DNA of 64,000 bases from Nyssa sinensis (lineage: Eukaryota > Streptophyta > Magnoliopsida > Cornales > Nyssaceae): the NCBI GenBank assembly GCA_008638375.1, contig VIRR01000548.1, positions 124,001 through 188,000 on the forward strand. Direction: 5' to 3'. The notes below the pieces were generated by a model that was not told the origin of the DNA, did not search any database, and worked only from the letters and a program-made list of their open reading frames with translations. This document shows, piece after piece, positions 1-13,671 of the stretch. Positions within the stretch are counted from its first letter, which is position 1. Each line of letters opens with the position of its first letter. Position numbers and translations under genes: made by a program.

Positions 1-185
1 TATTTAATATTAAACATATAATATTTAATATTTGCCAGTAATCTATTTTAATATTAAATATAATATTATTTATTTTATTATTAAACATATGATATTATTT
101 AATATAATATTATTTACTTTAATTATAAATATAACATTATTTACTTTAATCTTAAACATAATATTCTATTAAACAACATTATACA
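1..185. repeat. A/T-rich degenerate short repeat
   Basis: Almost pure A/T with loose repetition of TATTAAACATA and TAATATTATTTA words. There is no coding potential. It may be the edge of a larger A/T-rich repeat that starts outside the window. Confidence 0.5.
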
Positions 186-766
186 TAAATTATAGATGGT
201 ATTATAAAAGAAAAAAAAAAAGAGCAGCTTTTTCTTTTAATACAATGGCATCACCGTAATAAAGGAAACCAATTTTGGCAATTAGTTAACACTTAACAAG
301 CTTTGAAACTTAGCCTAACATTTTCTAAAAAGTGTCCAGATCTCGCTTAAAGCAAACATCCATTTTGGGCTTCTCTCCATTCCAAAAACGCGGCCCAGTC
401 GGTTGACCCAAACAACCCAAACAATAATATAACGGGAAAGTGCGATTTGAGCTCCAAGAAACGGTTAACCAAACGCACTTTTACTATTTAATAAGTTAAT
501 AATTTCTAATAATTAATAAATTTTTAAATAATAAATTTTATTCTATGATAAATAATTAATAATTTTATTACTTAATAATTAATATTATTTTTAAACAAAT
601 ATTTTATAATATTAATTATTAGAGTGCTAAAATAATTATACATGTATTTATATATATCTTATTTATATTTGTAAATTTTACTTTAATTATAGTTAAAACT
701 ATGGTAAGTAAAAAAAATTTATGACACAAGTAAGCATAAAAAACATAATTTCTATAGTTCAAAAGG

Positions 767-799
<33 letters not shown>

Positions 800-860
800 T
801 AAAATGTTATTAAAAAGTTGCATATAAAGTCTCTATATTAATTATAAGAGAATTAACTGT
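186..860. other. Intergenic A/T-rich DNA, no gene seen
   Basis: No open frame of note and no recognisable element. It includes an (AT)n microsatellite at about 767-792. Confidence 0.6.
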
Positions 861-2084
861 ATTAGAACTATCATATTTTAGTAGTTTAATTTTTAATTAG
901 TAATTCAATAATTGGTTATTTATATTTTTAAAATTTGATCACATTAAATTTTCTTTTAATTATATTTTCTATTTTAATAACTATTATCTCTCTCAAAAGT
1001 TCAAATTATTTCAAATATATAGTCTAGATTTTACCAAGTTTTTTTCTTATTTTATGCTCAAACTACAACGATAGTTGAGAAGAGAAAAATGGTAATTCTG
1101 TCAAAAAATAGCATTTAATTATTAGAACAGAAATGTCAAAATATAACTTTATGATATTACAACATTATAAAAATTCAACTTTAACGTGACTAAAATGATT
1201 TTTATCATTAAAATTACTCTTACCACTGAACACTAGACCCTCTTATAGAACTTGGGCTTCACCAGTTTTCCAGAACCTTGGCTCCAGCGAATTGACATCT
1301 CCACAAATACAAAGGGATCATCAATACATTGACACGAATATTAAACAAATTTTCAGTAGAATCAAGCTACTATTTTTGGGGCTCTAAAGTCTAAACCACA
1401 AATAAAAGAAAATATGAAATTGAAGGATAAATTACACTTTCATTTACTTAGATTTCTGATAATTATACTGACCTCCCTTATTTTACTTGACAAACTACAA
1501 ATAACCTCCTCTAGTCAATTTTTTTTCTTCAAAGTAACAAAATTACTCCTTTCATATATTTTTTTTTTTGTATTTTTTCATTTTTGACCATTTTTTTAAC
1601 TTATTTTAAATAATTTTTTTATTTTTTAATTAAATATAAATAACTTATTTTCATTTCACAAAAAGAAAATTTTAAGGTTTTAATCAATATTTATTTGAAA
1701 ATAAAAAAAGAAATCAAAAAATTTGTACAAAACTGAAAAAATGTAATAAAAAAATATGAAATGGGCAATTTTGTTATTTTAAAAAAATTACTAGAAATAG
1801 TATTCATAGTTTGTGAGGTAGAGTAGAGATCAATGTAATTGTTAAAAACCTCAACAATGTCAGTGCAATTTATTCTAAATTTAAAAAATTATATATATAA
1901 CAATAGTAGCATCAAAATAAACAAAGAAGCATTGTCTTATTAGACATTTTTTCTGAACAATGTAGCTAAGATTTTAGTCACAATTCCTTCTGTTGACTTT
2001 TCATTCCTTAATTTGGTTTAAATATATTATCGTTATGGAAATTGAATCCACTAGTCACAACACTATACTACGAACAAGGTTACA

Positions 2085-2700
2085 AATTAGCACTACCCAC
2101 TTGACAATCAACCTCTTTTCAGTATTCTCTCAAATTTTGTGTGTATACCAAGACAAAGATAGTCTTTGCTATTAGTAATATGATTCGCTACGTGTATAAG
2201 AATGAAGTGTGGTGTCAACTATCCTTATTAAAGGACATCATTTTTTAGCAAATTGTGACCCGGTTCAAATCCATCTGAATCGCGGCTCAATGCTCGGTTT
2301 TGAACATAGTTAGGCTCAATCCAGATCAAACATCGGCCCAAAAGTAACTCCGACTCAGGATGATCAGCAACTCAAGTGATCTAACCTAGTTTGACCACGT
2401 TTGACCAAATCAGCTTAATTCAAACATTCCAAAGCAAAAAGAAACTATAATCGCAATATATAAGTGGATGTTACCCCCATGCATGGTGCCATTCATAGCC
2501 CAAAATCCTCTTATGATCAGGAAGTTACCTGTACTCAAGGACACACTTTCTCCACGTCAAACCATTTATTTAAACCCTAATCCATGTGTACACGCAATTT
2601 CTTGCATACAAATCCCAGCCTTCTTACATATTTCCTCACTTCTTCAAGCAATTTACTAATTTGACCATCAGAAAACCCTTGACAAACACCACAACGGTGT
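2085..2700. repeat. Dispersed module R3, intact site without the TRIM
   Basis: This block also occurs at 23250-23880, 27680-28090 and 56500-57540. The copy here carries a single ATACC at 2145-2149 where the right copy has a 350-bp TRIM flanked by ATACC on both sides. It therefore represents the pre-insertion state. Confidence 0.7.
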
Positions 2701-3646
2701 CTCAAGAGAATAAGGAGGATACTCTTATTTGTGGATTTTCACACCCACATTAAATAGTATACTTTAAGACAAAGTTTGGACAAAAATATTTCATATTTGA
2801 GAACATTAGTGAAGTTAAAATATAATTGCCAATAAATTCATAAAAATGTTAATTTAAAAATACAATTAAAATATGAAAGTAAATTTATGAAATACTTGGT
2901 CAATTTCACTTCCCAATAAATTTTTTTTCTGTTTGAATTCTACATCGCACCCTAAATGAAAATCCTGATTAGTTCAAATTAGCTACAAGAAGTAAAATGT
3001 GAAATTCACATCAAACAAAAAGTTGGGGCACAAGTACCCAAATTTGGTGGACAATAAAATTACTACTCAATGTGATATCTTGACCCCTATTTGACATCAT
3101 TCCAGTCTTACAATCTTTGCATTGAGCCTCCCAATTTGCCTTGCTTAAGCATAATAATTTTAATGCTTTGATGATGCAAAGAGAATATTCCCCTCAATCA
3201 CCTAAAATTTCTTTCCAAAAACAATTAAGCCATAAGTAAAGACACTGTTACTGAATACACATGATTATACAAGGGGTGAAAGTAAAAAAAACAAAAGCAT
3301 GAAAGCTACTTTGCTTCTATAAGAAGTTTATAACATTTTTGTTAACATTTTCCAAAAAATTGTGAAAATTAAAAGAGGTACAATATGTGCCACATAATTT
3401 GCATCTGTTCATGCTTTTTTTTTTCTTCTTCTAACATTGCTGAGAGTGACATGACTCGTAAAGAATTTTTTTAAATTTTGGACGATAGTGTGAAACCTAC
3501 AAACCCTACTCCTAATGCACCCCACTTCCTGATCTACAAAGATAATAGAAATGAAATTAAAACTTATTGTTGGGGAATATGTGTAAGTTGGGGTTGAGTA
3601 GGATCTTTAGTTAGCAAATCTTGCCCTAAAAATTACAATACAAATA

Positions 3647-3648
<2 letters not shown>

Positions 3649-3686
<38 letters not shown>
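3649..3686. repeat. (TA)n microsatellite
   Basis: About 19 TA units. The right-hand duplicate has a shorter (AT) tract at the same relative place (about 58403-58426), so the length has changed since the duplication. Confidence 0.9.
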
Positions 3687-3690
<4 letters not shown>

Positions 3691-6600
3691 CTTGTGTGTG
3701 CGCTTGAGAAAAAATGTCACCTATGAACTCAAGATGAAAGAACTACAAAAAAAAAAAAAAAAGGTCATCAAGTTAAAAGTTATTGCCAACTGGTTGGAGC
3801 TGGACACAGAACATTCAAATTCCATAATGGACCTAAATAGTAGTTCATCCCGTATAATGAACTATTTCAACACCCTAGGTAGATTTATATTTCCCTGCCG
3901 TGACTCCTAAAAAAATGTTATAATAACTAGAATAAAAAATGAAGAGACACAAAATACAGTTAACATGGCTAACTATTGAAGTCACACATATAAATCTAAA
4001 TCTAAATCTTACCCAAATATATGCTGCTGGGGGTTAATCTGAAGCGTTGAATTTTTGTAAGTGATTTCCTTTTTCCTGCCAATATGTTAAGAACTTCGGC
4101 AAATAGGCAAAATCAATCAATTTACACCAAAAATTAATCAATCTCATGGATCACTCCTGCTACATGTCTATTGCTACTATTCCTAATTGCATCACACCAC
4201 TGAATGCTTTTTCACATGTTAGGATTATGATAGCTTGTGATAACGGGTCATAGAATAAATGAAAAGAATCTTTAAAGAAATCTAAAAGAAAAAAAAAAAT
4301 TAACCGAGAAATTATGATAAATGCAGACTCTTGGATCCCACGAGATCACTTAATTCTACCCTCCATCACTCCTACACCAAAACTTCAAAAGATGAAGACA
4401 AATAAAGTATAGTTTACAGAAATAACAACTGATATCCTTTTCCATCATGTCCATCACTTCACCAAAAATTTCCCAAATCATGTAGAGTATGACCAGATCA
4501 CAATCGAATTAGCCAAAATTATTAGAACTAAATTCAAAACAACGTACCTATCCAGAGTGTTGTTAACGAGTGAGCTGAGAGCGTGAATGGTTGTAGAGAA
4601 GAGAGAAGAAATTAGAAGAGTCCACTGCCCAAAATTTGATTCCCGATAGTGTTGCGATAGAGCGGAGAAGAGAGAAGAAATGGCGCGCAGAGGAGAGACG
4701 AAATTGGAAGTGTCCATAAGGAGAAGAGAGAAGAAATGGTGTAGCGGGAGTGGTCAAGGAGAAAAGAGATGGAATTGGAAGAGGCACTACGCGATTACAA
4801 AGGCAAATTAATAAACAAAAGGAACTGGTAAATTTTATTTGAGGGATAAAATTTATAATAAATGGAATTGTGGTCAAGTTAAAAGTGTTTTTGAAGAAAA
4901 CACAAAGTTTTTAATAATTTTATATATAATATAGATATAGATATAGATAGATGTATATACACAGTTTATACAACAACCTCTTTTTTTCAAAAAAAAAATT
5001 GATATTTGAGAAACCAATGTGTGTCGTACAAATAACATTCTAGACTAGTTCATTTAAAACATAGAAAAATTCTATTTGTTCAATCTGGTCCTCCAAGACA
5101 TTAGCTATTGTTATTAAGATCAAACAAATAGATTCTTGTACAGATTACATTATACTGATACTATATAAGATTATGAGATCTTAACAGAAGAACATGAAAG
5201 CAGATTATTTGCTGATTCTTCCTCCTTTGAAAGCCCATCATGAATGTTTTTTACACATTCAAACACCAGCTGAGACTTCAGTTACTAATAACTTTTCCCT
5301 TTTCTTTGGTGATTCTTGAGCTTTTTGTACAACAGCCTGATTGGGAACCAAAACTAGAAATATGTTTGACACTCAAATTCTCTCTCTCCTTATTGCAAGT
5401 TGCAAATTGCAGCACCAAACAGATTAGAAATGACCATATATATTGAAGTTTTCACTAAAAGTAATACAAAGTAAATGTAGCACACTGGGCACAGTATGTG
5501 ACACATGGAAGGAAGGATCTTTGATGGAATAACAAATGCATGAATCTACCTAGAACGAGAGAGCTGCAATTAATAAGTGAACCACAAATGTTTGAGACAA
5601 ACAACATATTTTGCCCAAAGCAACCCTTTTAAATTTCTGGTTTTGCATTTTGATTCAGATTGACAAACATCACAAGAAAGGCAAGTATGGAACACTTACA
5701 ACAATCTGATCTTTTGAAACAGAACTTATAGCTCAAAGCAGTAGCATCCAGTTAAGCTCATTTCATCAGATTAGTAGATTACCCTCCAAGGGCTATACGA
5801 GTTCATTACACTTTATACGGAGACAACAGAATTAAGTCCATTGTGTTGCTGAAAAAGCTTAAATGACTTGTTTTATTTTCCTTGAGAGACTATTAAAATA
5901 TTCGTGGTGAGGATGATTTTTTGTATGACTCCATTCTAGAGCATGGATTTTGTCTTTAACTGCATTAAAGAAGAAAAAAAAGAGAAAATGGAATAATTCT
6001 TTTTTGATAGGTAACTGGCCCTTGGGTGGGAGTGAAAATGGGATAAATTTATTTAGATTAATTACACTTATATCTTTTTTAGTTTATGATAATTATAAAT
6101 ATATATATATATATATTTTTGTAGTTTTTAAAACTACATTGTCCTATCATAACTGTCTTTCAAAACAAGACAAAATTAAAATTACTAAATTACCCATTGA
6201 TTAATAAGATTTCGCTCCTTTCCCCCACGCAACACTGCCCGACCATTACCAGTGAAACATGTGCCGGCAGCCATCATCTTTGTCGGCACATCACAAATCC
6301 ATCAACGGCGGCCACCAAGGTCACCCTCGTCGTCTTCAACCACGTCTAACACATACATCGTCGCCGCCGCCTGCACCGTCGCCCCCACGATCAGCCCACA
6401 AACCCAAGTGGGTCTCACCTCCTTGTCGCTAACTAACTCTTCTCCCTTCCTTAAAATGAAAATATGCTAAGGCCTATAATAATAATCATATAAATGTATA
6501 TGGAACAAAATACATATATAAACAAATATATATATATATATATATCCAACTCAGTAAATAAAAGGAAAAGAAAAGAAAATAAAATAAAATAAAAAAAGAT

Positions 6601-8492
6601 AAAGGAAAGCAGAAGTAATTGGAAGAGAGTAGAAGATTGGAAAAAAAAGAAAGAAGAGAAAGTGTGAAACTGAGAGAGAGAACGTGAGAAGCAGGGCAGG
6701 AAAAGAAAAGTAAAGAAGAGGAAAGAGGAAAAGAAAGAAAAGAATAAAAGAAAGTGGAAGAACATGAGTAGCAGCAGCAGTAACGGCAAGAGCAGCGGCA
6801 GCAGAACGGTGGCAAATTTCAGTTCTTTCAGCCATAATGAATGGCTAGTGTGTAGAAGACATAGGGTGAAAAGAAGGGTCTTGGGGTGTGTGTGCAGAAG
6901 ATATGGGTAAATATTTTTTTGAAAATGAGAAGTGTACTGGAGAAAAATTGAAAACAGTTTTTAAGATAAAATTCAAATTTTGTTGACTAAACAAACACAT
7001 TTTCAAATTGTGTTCCAAAAAATCTGGTTTTGAGTTGATAACCAATAAAAAAATTCCTACTTACTTCATCACTTTTCATCCTGTCACCAATGGCAACTGA
7101 CCGGTAAGGGGGAATTGGTAAATGAAACTCAAAGCATAAGAGGGATACAAACCACAAAGAAAGTATTTGTAATTATCAAAAATTAAAAAAAAATTAAATA
7201 TAATTAACTTCTTTTATTTTTGTGTTATATTTAAACACGACCTTTACCAGTTAATGTCTTCTAGTAAGCACTAACTTCTAGGAATGAAAACCCATAAGTA
7301 ATTTGGCCCAAAAATTAAAGCTGCAGCTCACCTAACAAATTAACAAAATAAAGTTGCACCTCCATTTCCTTGATTCAAAAGTGAAGCATCTTCAAAAAAT
7401 TATCCTTAAACCTATTAAAGGCAATTTCTATCCCTCAAAAACCCTTAATTCCTTACCCTGCAAACACACCATAGAAGACATGGAGGTGCTATACGCCAAG
7501 TCTTCCTCCAGTCCTTCCTCACCCTACATCCACCCCTAATAAAAAGCAAGCCACCAATGGATGAATTAGCCTCCCCTAAATCTGACCAAAAAAAAAAAAA
7601 ATTACTTGTGAAATTTTGACATTTTATAAATTAGTTCACCTCAAAATTTCAGCAAAATCTAATATTTACACTTCATTTCTTATTTGTTACACCAAATTTT
7701 AACCTAACCCAAAATTTTTATCTTCATTCTCTCTTCTCACTCCCAAAATTTTGGATCAACTCAAAAAATATTCACTAAAATTTTCATTAAAATTTTTTAA
7801 CACCCCGAAAAAAAATTCCTGACTCTGACCAATACCACTTAACTTTTTTCCAGTGTAAGATAAAGAATATTCACTAAAGGTTAATGATTTTCTCCTTTGT
7901 AAGGTGGGAAGAATCCCAAAAGTTGCATCCAAATGATGTGGTAATATAATATTGATAGTATATTAAATTATTTAATTAATGTGTCACTTTAATATACTGT
8001 TAAATTATTTAAGATATAAATTTAAAAGGTGTAATATTACTTATTTAATATATAACGATAGACATTCACTTTATCCCTATTTTCAAGGAAGAGATCGTTC
8101 TTTATCACTTATAAAATTATCTTCCTTAGCTTTTTAATTATTATTATTATTATTAAATTTTTTCTTGTAATCCAAATTAAGTTAGGAGTGGGATCGAATG
8201 TCTTACCCTATCTTAGCTCCAACGGCCTACTAAACCCACTAATAATTTTCAATCCCATTACATGAAAAATAATTGCACTCCAAAACTGGATGATTTTAAT
8301 TTTAAAATAAGTCATTTGGTGCTAAATATATGCATATAAACATCTCCACATAAATTAGCATTTGGGATTAAATAAACTTATTGTCAATAAATTTGCTAAT
8401 TTTTCATTAATTTAATTTCATGATTTATCTTGTTTGATCACAATTAAATAAAGTATTTTTCACAAAATAAATATATCAATGATAAGAAATAT

Positions 8493-9509
8493 ATTAAAGT
8501 TGATAGTAATTAATGATATAATCTTATCAGTTCAATGCTTTTCAAATAAACTAACATTGTAGCTTTGAGTCTTCTACTCAAATGATTGAAATAAATTGTC
8601 TACTAACATGCTATATTCTTTCGGATAAATTAACCACCTCATTACCTCCCTAATCACAGGTATATTAGTCTACTATTCTCAACAACCCAACAAATATTGA
8701 TATTAAACACAAATTTTAGACTTCCAGGAACTTTAATTGATATTAAAGGCTCAGTGACTTCATTTTGTTTTTCTCAAAGGGGAAGTTTCGATTTCAAATT
8801 CAGCTATAAGTTATTGATACAATGATAGTCACTCAGCTCTATTTATTTTTAAGATCTTTTCTTTCTCCCCGTTGTATTGAAAATGGCTTTTAGGCTAACA
8901 TTGAAGAGGAAGAGAGATAGATGGAACGTCTACTTTAGAACTTATATTTTCTAATACTAGTTTGCAAAAGTGTTGTAGCCATTTCAAACACACAAACTAT
9001 TTACAACTGAATATTTAATTGTGCTTAGCATTGCCTCCATCATTTCCTACATCCTGTCAAAAACAAACGAATACATTTATGTAGATAACAACAACAAGAG
9101 AAGGTAAGATAAGACTAAAAGTCTAAGTAATAGAGCTAACAATTGATCGTCAAATAATCAAGCAATGCATGTTCTGTATAGCTACAGATCCAAGTTGTAA
9201 CAAATAAATAAATAAATATTCTATATATATGATTTTGTGTCTTCTATAATCCAATATCAAATTTTGTTACTTTTGTGTCAAGAATTTTTTTTGTTGGCAG
9301 GAAATAAAATTGAAGATAAACAAATTGACATAAAAAGAGTTTCATGAAAACCATTCACAACTTAGAATATTGACGTGGAACATGCGGATGTTGACCCAAT
9401 ATTTTTTTAAGAATAAAAATATATTGATGCCAAATGAGAAGTACAATCAAAGATACAAGTAAAATTGATAGATACGAAACAAAGAAGGCATCAAAACTGA
9501 AGGATATAT
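8493..9509. other. Downstream flank of the CNL gene, no gene seen
   Basis: A/T-rich DNA beyond the end of the recognisable duplication. No coding feature is supported except a short minus-strand open frame (9355-9590) containing a hydrophobic stretch, which overlaps the terminal CNL exon in another frame. Confidence 0.4.
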
Positions 9510-12500
9510 CTACTGCATCATTGCTAGATCCAAAGCTTCCCAACCAGGTTGGCACCCAAGGGGGAAGCCCTTCAAGAGCAAAAAATCTTCATAGCATGAT
9601 GTCGGCCACGTTGCAAAGTCTTTGTATCTTCTAGAAAAGTCCATTTCCTATACATCAAAGAAAAAACCAGAATTAAGTGAATAGGAATACTTGGTAACGC
9701 GATTCATGTAATGTTCTTTGCCAAAGGAATATTTCATTTTGTTTCTAAAATAACCGGAGAAATTTTTAAACCTTTCGAAAGAAAAAAATGAATTCAAAAA
9801 CAAAACAGGGCTGCTTTCGGAAGTAAGTGAAAAAACAAAAACCATTTCCAAAGGAATGATAAGCATTTAATTGAATGGGATACTTGCACAAAAATTTCCA
9901 TTTCCATTTCCTTTATGAAATGAACAAGAAAAGGGGATTAATATCATTCGTGAAATGCATTTTTCAAACCTAAGCATCATTCTTCTGTTTTCTCAAACTG
10001 ATAAATTAATTGGAGAAAAAAAATTTCCTCTTTTTGAGATAACAAATTATAAAAAAAAGAGGGGGGGGGGGGGGGGTTGCCTTTGCAAATACATTAAAGC
10101 ACTCATTTTTCAAAGCAGCTAAACATTACATTGAACAGTATAGCTGTATTAGAAATATTTGTTAAAATTTATGAAAACTTCAGAAAACATACCTCAAAAA
10201 TTGAGAATTGAAGAGCAGATTTAGCTTCTGGGTTATCCCATTCCAACAAATCCCACCACTCTTTTTGTCCTCTGATTTTTATGAGAGAATCAAGTTGGGT
10301 CTCTGATGTTCTTCTACTATCATCCACGTTCATATTAGAGAGAGAAAGCCTCTTAAGCTTTGGACAATTGAATACATAAATTTCTTGAAGAGAAGGACAA
10401 TCTATTGTCTTTGACCCTATACATATGCCCTTCAATTCAGGTACATCGACTAACTTCAAAGTCCGTAGCTTGGAGAATGTGAGAATAGAATTCCTTTCAG
10501 TAGTAATCCCTTCTTCTTCCTCTTCTATTATTATGTGCTCCATTTGCGAGCAATCACTCACATGAATTAATTCAAGGTTTTGCATATGATGCCTCACCAA
10601 CCTAGCTGTCAACAAATACCTTAGTTTACCACAATTATAACTATGTAACAACTTTAGATGAGAAAAGGTTCCACTTTCTGCTGGTGGTCTCCCTCCCATT
10701 TCAACTCCCTCATACTTGAACAGCCTTTTTAAATCTGGCAGGGAACAAACTGACAAAACTTGAAGGTTTTGTGGCACTGACGTTGTGGTGGTGGTGAACG
10801 ACCATAGGTCCTCTATCCCTTTACTAGACAAAATAAAACATTTCTGCAGATCTTTGCAAGTATTTTCCTTCAGAGAAGGTGAAATATCCAATAAGCTCGT
10901 AGGAAGAACGCAGTCAGTTATCCTCAACTGCTGCATGTTGGTAGGAAGCTGTACTACATGATCAAAACAATAAATAGTTACTTCTCTGCATTGAAGATAA
11001 GGAAGAAGAAATCGTTTACGGCCTTTGTGGAACTGAAGATGATAGTGACTCAACCTCTCCCAATCTTTAGTACAGACATAGCTATTGAACTGATCCAGGT
11101 TAGAGAACGTCACACCAAGCATCTCTATTTGTCTCAAGGCAACAAATTCTTCCGTCTGAACCTCAATGTTACAATCATCAAGTCTGAGGCACTGTAAATT
11201 GGAAAGACTGGGTAGTAAACCAGTTGGAATAGATTGTATTCCCCACACGTAAGATAGATCAAGGCATTTAAGGTTGACTAATCCCTTTAAACCTATAGGT
11301 ACTGCTTTCACTCCACTATTGTGTAGATGCAATTCCCTCAACTCCGTAAGCTTTCCCAATGAAGGTACATATTCTAAATTGCAACAATTACTAAGAAACA
11401 ATCCTCGGAGACTCTTCAAGTCGGAGATAGAATTTGGCAAACGCTTGAGGTTGTACATCTTTGACAGGACTAAAACTCTCAGGCTCTGCATATGCACAAA
11501 GAAAGAATTGGGAAGCTCTGTAATTCGGTCGTTACCATGCAGCTGAAGGGTGAGAAGTCTGGGGCACTTAGGAGATATGGAAGGGGAGAGATATTCTTCT
11601 ATTATGTCATCTGCTAAGAAAACTCTCTCAAGATTTTCTGACCACTCTTTCTCATTTGTGATGTGCAAAGACCGCTCTCCAGATTTCACCTTGAAAATAG
11701 CGGAGCCACTCTCTTTTGTGATATTGAGGGCCATATCTCTAATCACATCGTGCATCTTTACACAAATACGACGACAATCTGGATATTCATCCAAAGCCCT
11801 TTCCAGCAAACAAACATTTTCTAATTTGTTCAGCATAGAATGACCCATGTCAAACTGTGCTTTCCTAGTTCCTCTGTTATCCAGTAACCCCTCAGCAATC
11901 CAATACACTATCAACTCCGCTATTGGGATCTTGTAGTCTTCAGGAAATGATGCGCAATATAAGAAACACCGTTGAAGCTTTTCATGTTTCAAGCGATCAT
12001 AACTAAATTTTAGTGGCTTAAATACCTCCTCCTCTATATCCACAAGCCCCTCAGCTGGTTCTCTCAACTCAACTAGTGCATTGCGCCAGTCATGAATGTC
12101 ATCAACACCTCTCATGGTTCTAGCTGTTGTGACGACGGCCAGAGGTAAACCAGCACATTCCATGGAAATAGACCTTGCAATTTCTTCTACTTTTTTATCA
12201 ACCGCCTTGTCACTCCAAACGTTCTTCATGAACAGATCCCATGCTTCTTCTGTGGAAAGAGGCTCTACCTTGATAGTTTGTTGGCACTGCATTCCTCGAC
12301 AGACTTCCAATAACCGAGTAGTTACAAGTAACCTTCCTTCTTCAACTCCAACTGGAATACCTATATGCTCCGGAAGAAATACTTTCCACATATCATCTAA
12401 AATAACTACAAATTTCTTTCTTCTTCTCAATGCATGGAATAACTTTGCCGCCCTTTTCCTTTCATCAAGCTCCTCTAAAAGATGTAGACTTATAAGTTTT

Positions 12501-13156
12501 GCAATCTCATTTTGCAATTTGTGAATGCTTGATTCTTGTGACACAGTTACCCAATATACATGATGTGCTAAACTAGGATTTTTCAAGAGCCGATTATGGA
12601 TATGAGTCATAATGGTCGTTTTGCCCACACCACCCATCCCATAAACTCCGATACGTGTTATCTCATCATCCATCAAGAATTTCCAAATTTTTTCCAAATT
12701 TCTCCCAGCTGTAGTTTGACCCACTAATGGTGTTGTTATCAATGCCTCTCCTTTTTTATTGTGTACATCAATTAGAAGCCCCTCAGCAAATCCACCTTTC
12801 TCAATAAGCTCGTTTATTTCTTGAATATTTTTATCAACAATCCTCAAAAAATGCAATCGTGAAAGATATCTTCTTAATCCAGCATTCTTTTCAACCTCTT
12901 GTACTTCAGTTATTTTTTGTCTTACATTTTGAAACCAGTTCTCTACTTCTCTCTTTCGCTTCTTTCCAGAGTCATACTGTGAATTTCTGAATTCATCATG
13001 CACATCTTTTTCTCGGCACTGCAATGCTTCCATTCTCCTTCTTAGAGTTTGACACTTTTCATCAAGCAATTCGTGATAATTATAGCACTCGCGAATGAAT
13101 GCCCAAGAGTTTTTCAAAAATTCAATGCTTGTACAAATTGTTTGGAGGTACTCCAT
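9510..13156 (-). CDS. CC-NB-ARC-LRR (CNL) disease-resistance protein
   Basis: Intracellular immune receptor of the RPS2/RPS5/At4g27190-like CNL class, expected to bind ADP/ATP through the NB-ARC domain. Motifs, numbered from the ATG at 13156: coiled-coil-type N terminus 1-150; P-loop GMGGVGKTT 173-181; kinase-2 KFVVILDDMW 248-257; RNBS-B LLVTTR; GLPLA 336-340; RNBS-D CFLYCASFPEDY 397-408, the non-TIR form; MHD 468-470; leucine-rich repeats from about 530. The open frame extends four codons upstream of this ATG through a TTG, so ATG at 13156 is the start chosen. Exon 1 is 13156-10193 and ends in GAG before GTATGT. A good acceptor (T-rich tract, TATAG) lies at 9648, and exon 2 (9647-9510) continues in phase 0 for 45 codons plus TAG, giving 1033 aa. 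Read unspliced, the frame stops at 10169 (995 aa). All key motifs are intact, so it looks functional. The splice model is inference. Confidence 0.9.
9648..10192 (-). other. Proposed CNL intron with a G16/C16 run
   Basis: The 545-bp interval is bounded by GT (minus strand, 10192) and AG (9648), and joining the flanks keeps the frame. It contains a run of 16 G on the plus strand (10061-10076), which is C on the sense strand. If the gene is not spliced here, this interval is the 3' UTR and flank. Confidence 0.5.
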
Positions 13157-13320
13157 GCCCCAACACAACCTAATTGCAAATACGTATACGAATTTCTTAG
13201 TACTTCAATTGCCAAAAATATGTTAAGGTTTAAATGTAAAAGAATGTTCAGTAAGTTAATAGTGGACAATAGGTTTATTTTTATGAAATTAAATTTTAGT
13301 CAATTACCGAATATCACGGA
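13157..13320 (-). other. Region upstream of the CNL start
   Basis: No TATA box can be assigned with confidence. GCAATTAG just before 13169 could act as a 3' splice site of a 5'-UTR intron 13 bp upstream of the ATG. Confidence 0.25.
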
Positions 13321-13324
13321 GGAC

Positions 13325-13671
13325 ATTGGTATAGATTTTATGGATATGTGTGAATTCTTTGACAAGTAGTATTTTATGAGTTAGGACTTGCACTTTGGTT
13401 ATAAAAATTGGGGTTGATCTTCGGTCTCGTTCATCTATTACAGTTTGTATCTCCATTGGACTTAGCAACCTAAGATAGAAAAGAGAGTGAAAAGTCTGTC
13501 CCTGTCCTCTTGTAGACAAACTCTAATGATGGCAACATCGAGAAGGAGGTTTCAGATTATCATATAAGATTTATTCATATCATTCATGGATTCGGGTACA
13601 CACCAATATTTATCATATTGATGTTTAATTGCTTATGATTGTACATGTGTGTTATTTGGATTAAAATATTA
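13325..13671 (+). mobile_element. Relic LTR with PBS-like site (copia type)
   Basis: The segment 13325-13510 recurs in direct orientation at about 17638-17828, diverged but clearly related (shared TTATAAAA-type box and GAGCAACCTAA-like words). The left copy runs to ...ATTACA at 13671. It is followed at 13674 by TGGTATCAAAGTC, close to the initiator-Met primer-binding site TGGTATCAGAGC. This is the layout of a 5' LTR plus PBS. No gag or pol reading frame survives inside. Confidence 0.4.

Larger units (their letters stand above)
860..8492. repeat. Left copy of a large direct segmental duplication
   Basis: Blocks here recur in the same order and orientation near the right end of the window: 1240-1430 (compare 54446-54590 and 58834-58990), 2085-2740 (56500-57600), 2740-3850 (57590-58600), 6300-6465 (60365-60497) and 7047-8492 (61679-63037). 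By eye the best blocks are roughly 85-90% identical. The offset is 54.6-54.9 kb. Stretches between the blocks (3920-6190, 6480-7040) do not match and hold no gene I can support; 4560-4780 has a purine-rich imperfect repeat of GGAGAAGAGAGAAGAAATGG. Short open frames here are low-complexity and not conserved between the copies, so I do not call genes. Confidence 0.75.

Noticed and set aside
6451..6835. Phe/Ser/Leu-rich minus-strand frames resembling membrane proteins
   Set aside because: They are the complement of a purine-rich tract and an (AT)n run; the right duplicate does not preserve them.
9355..9590. Minus-strand frame with a hydrophobic segment (SYLSILLVSLIVLLIW)
   Set aside because: It overlaps the proposed CNL exon 2 in another frame and has no ATG start (opens with GTG in the frame). 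I kept the exon model, which joins in phase; a membrane-tail alternative is not excluded.
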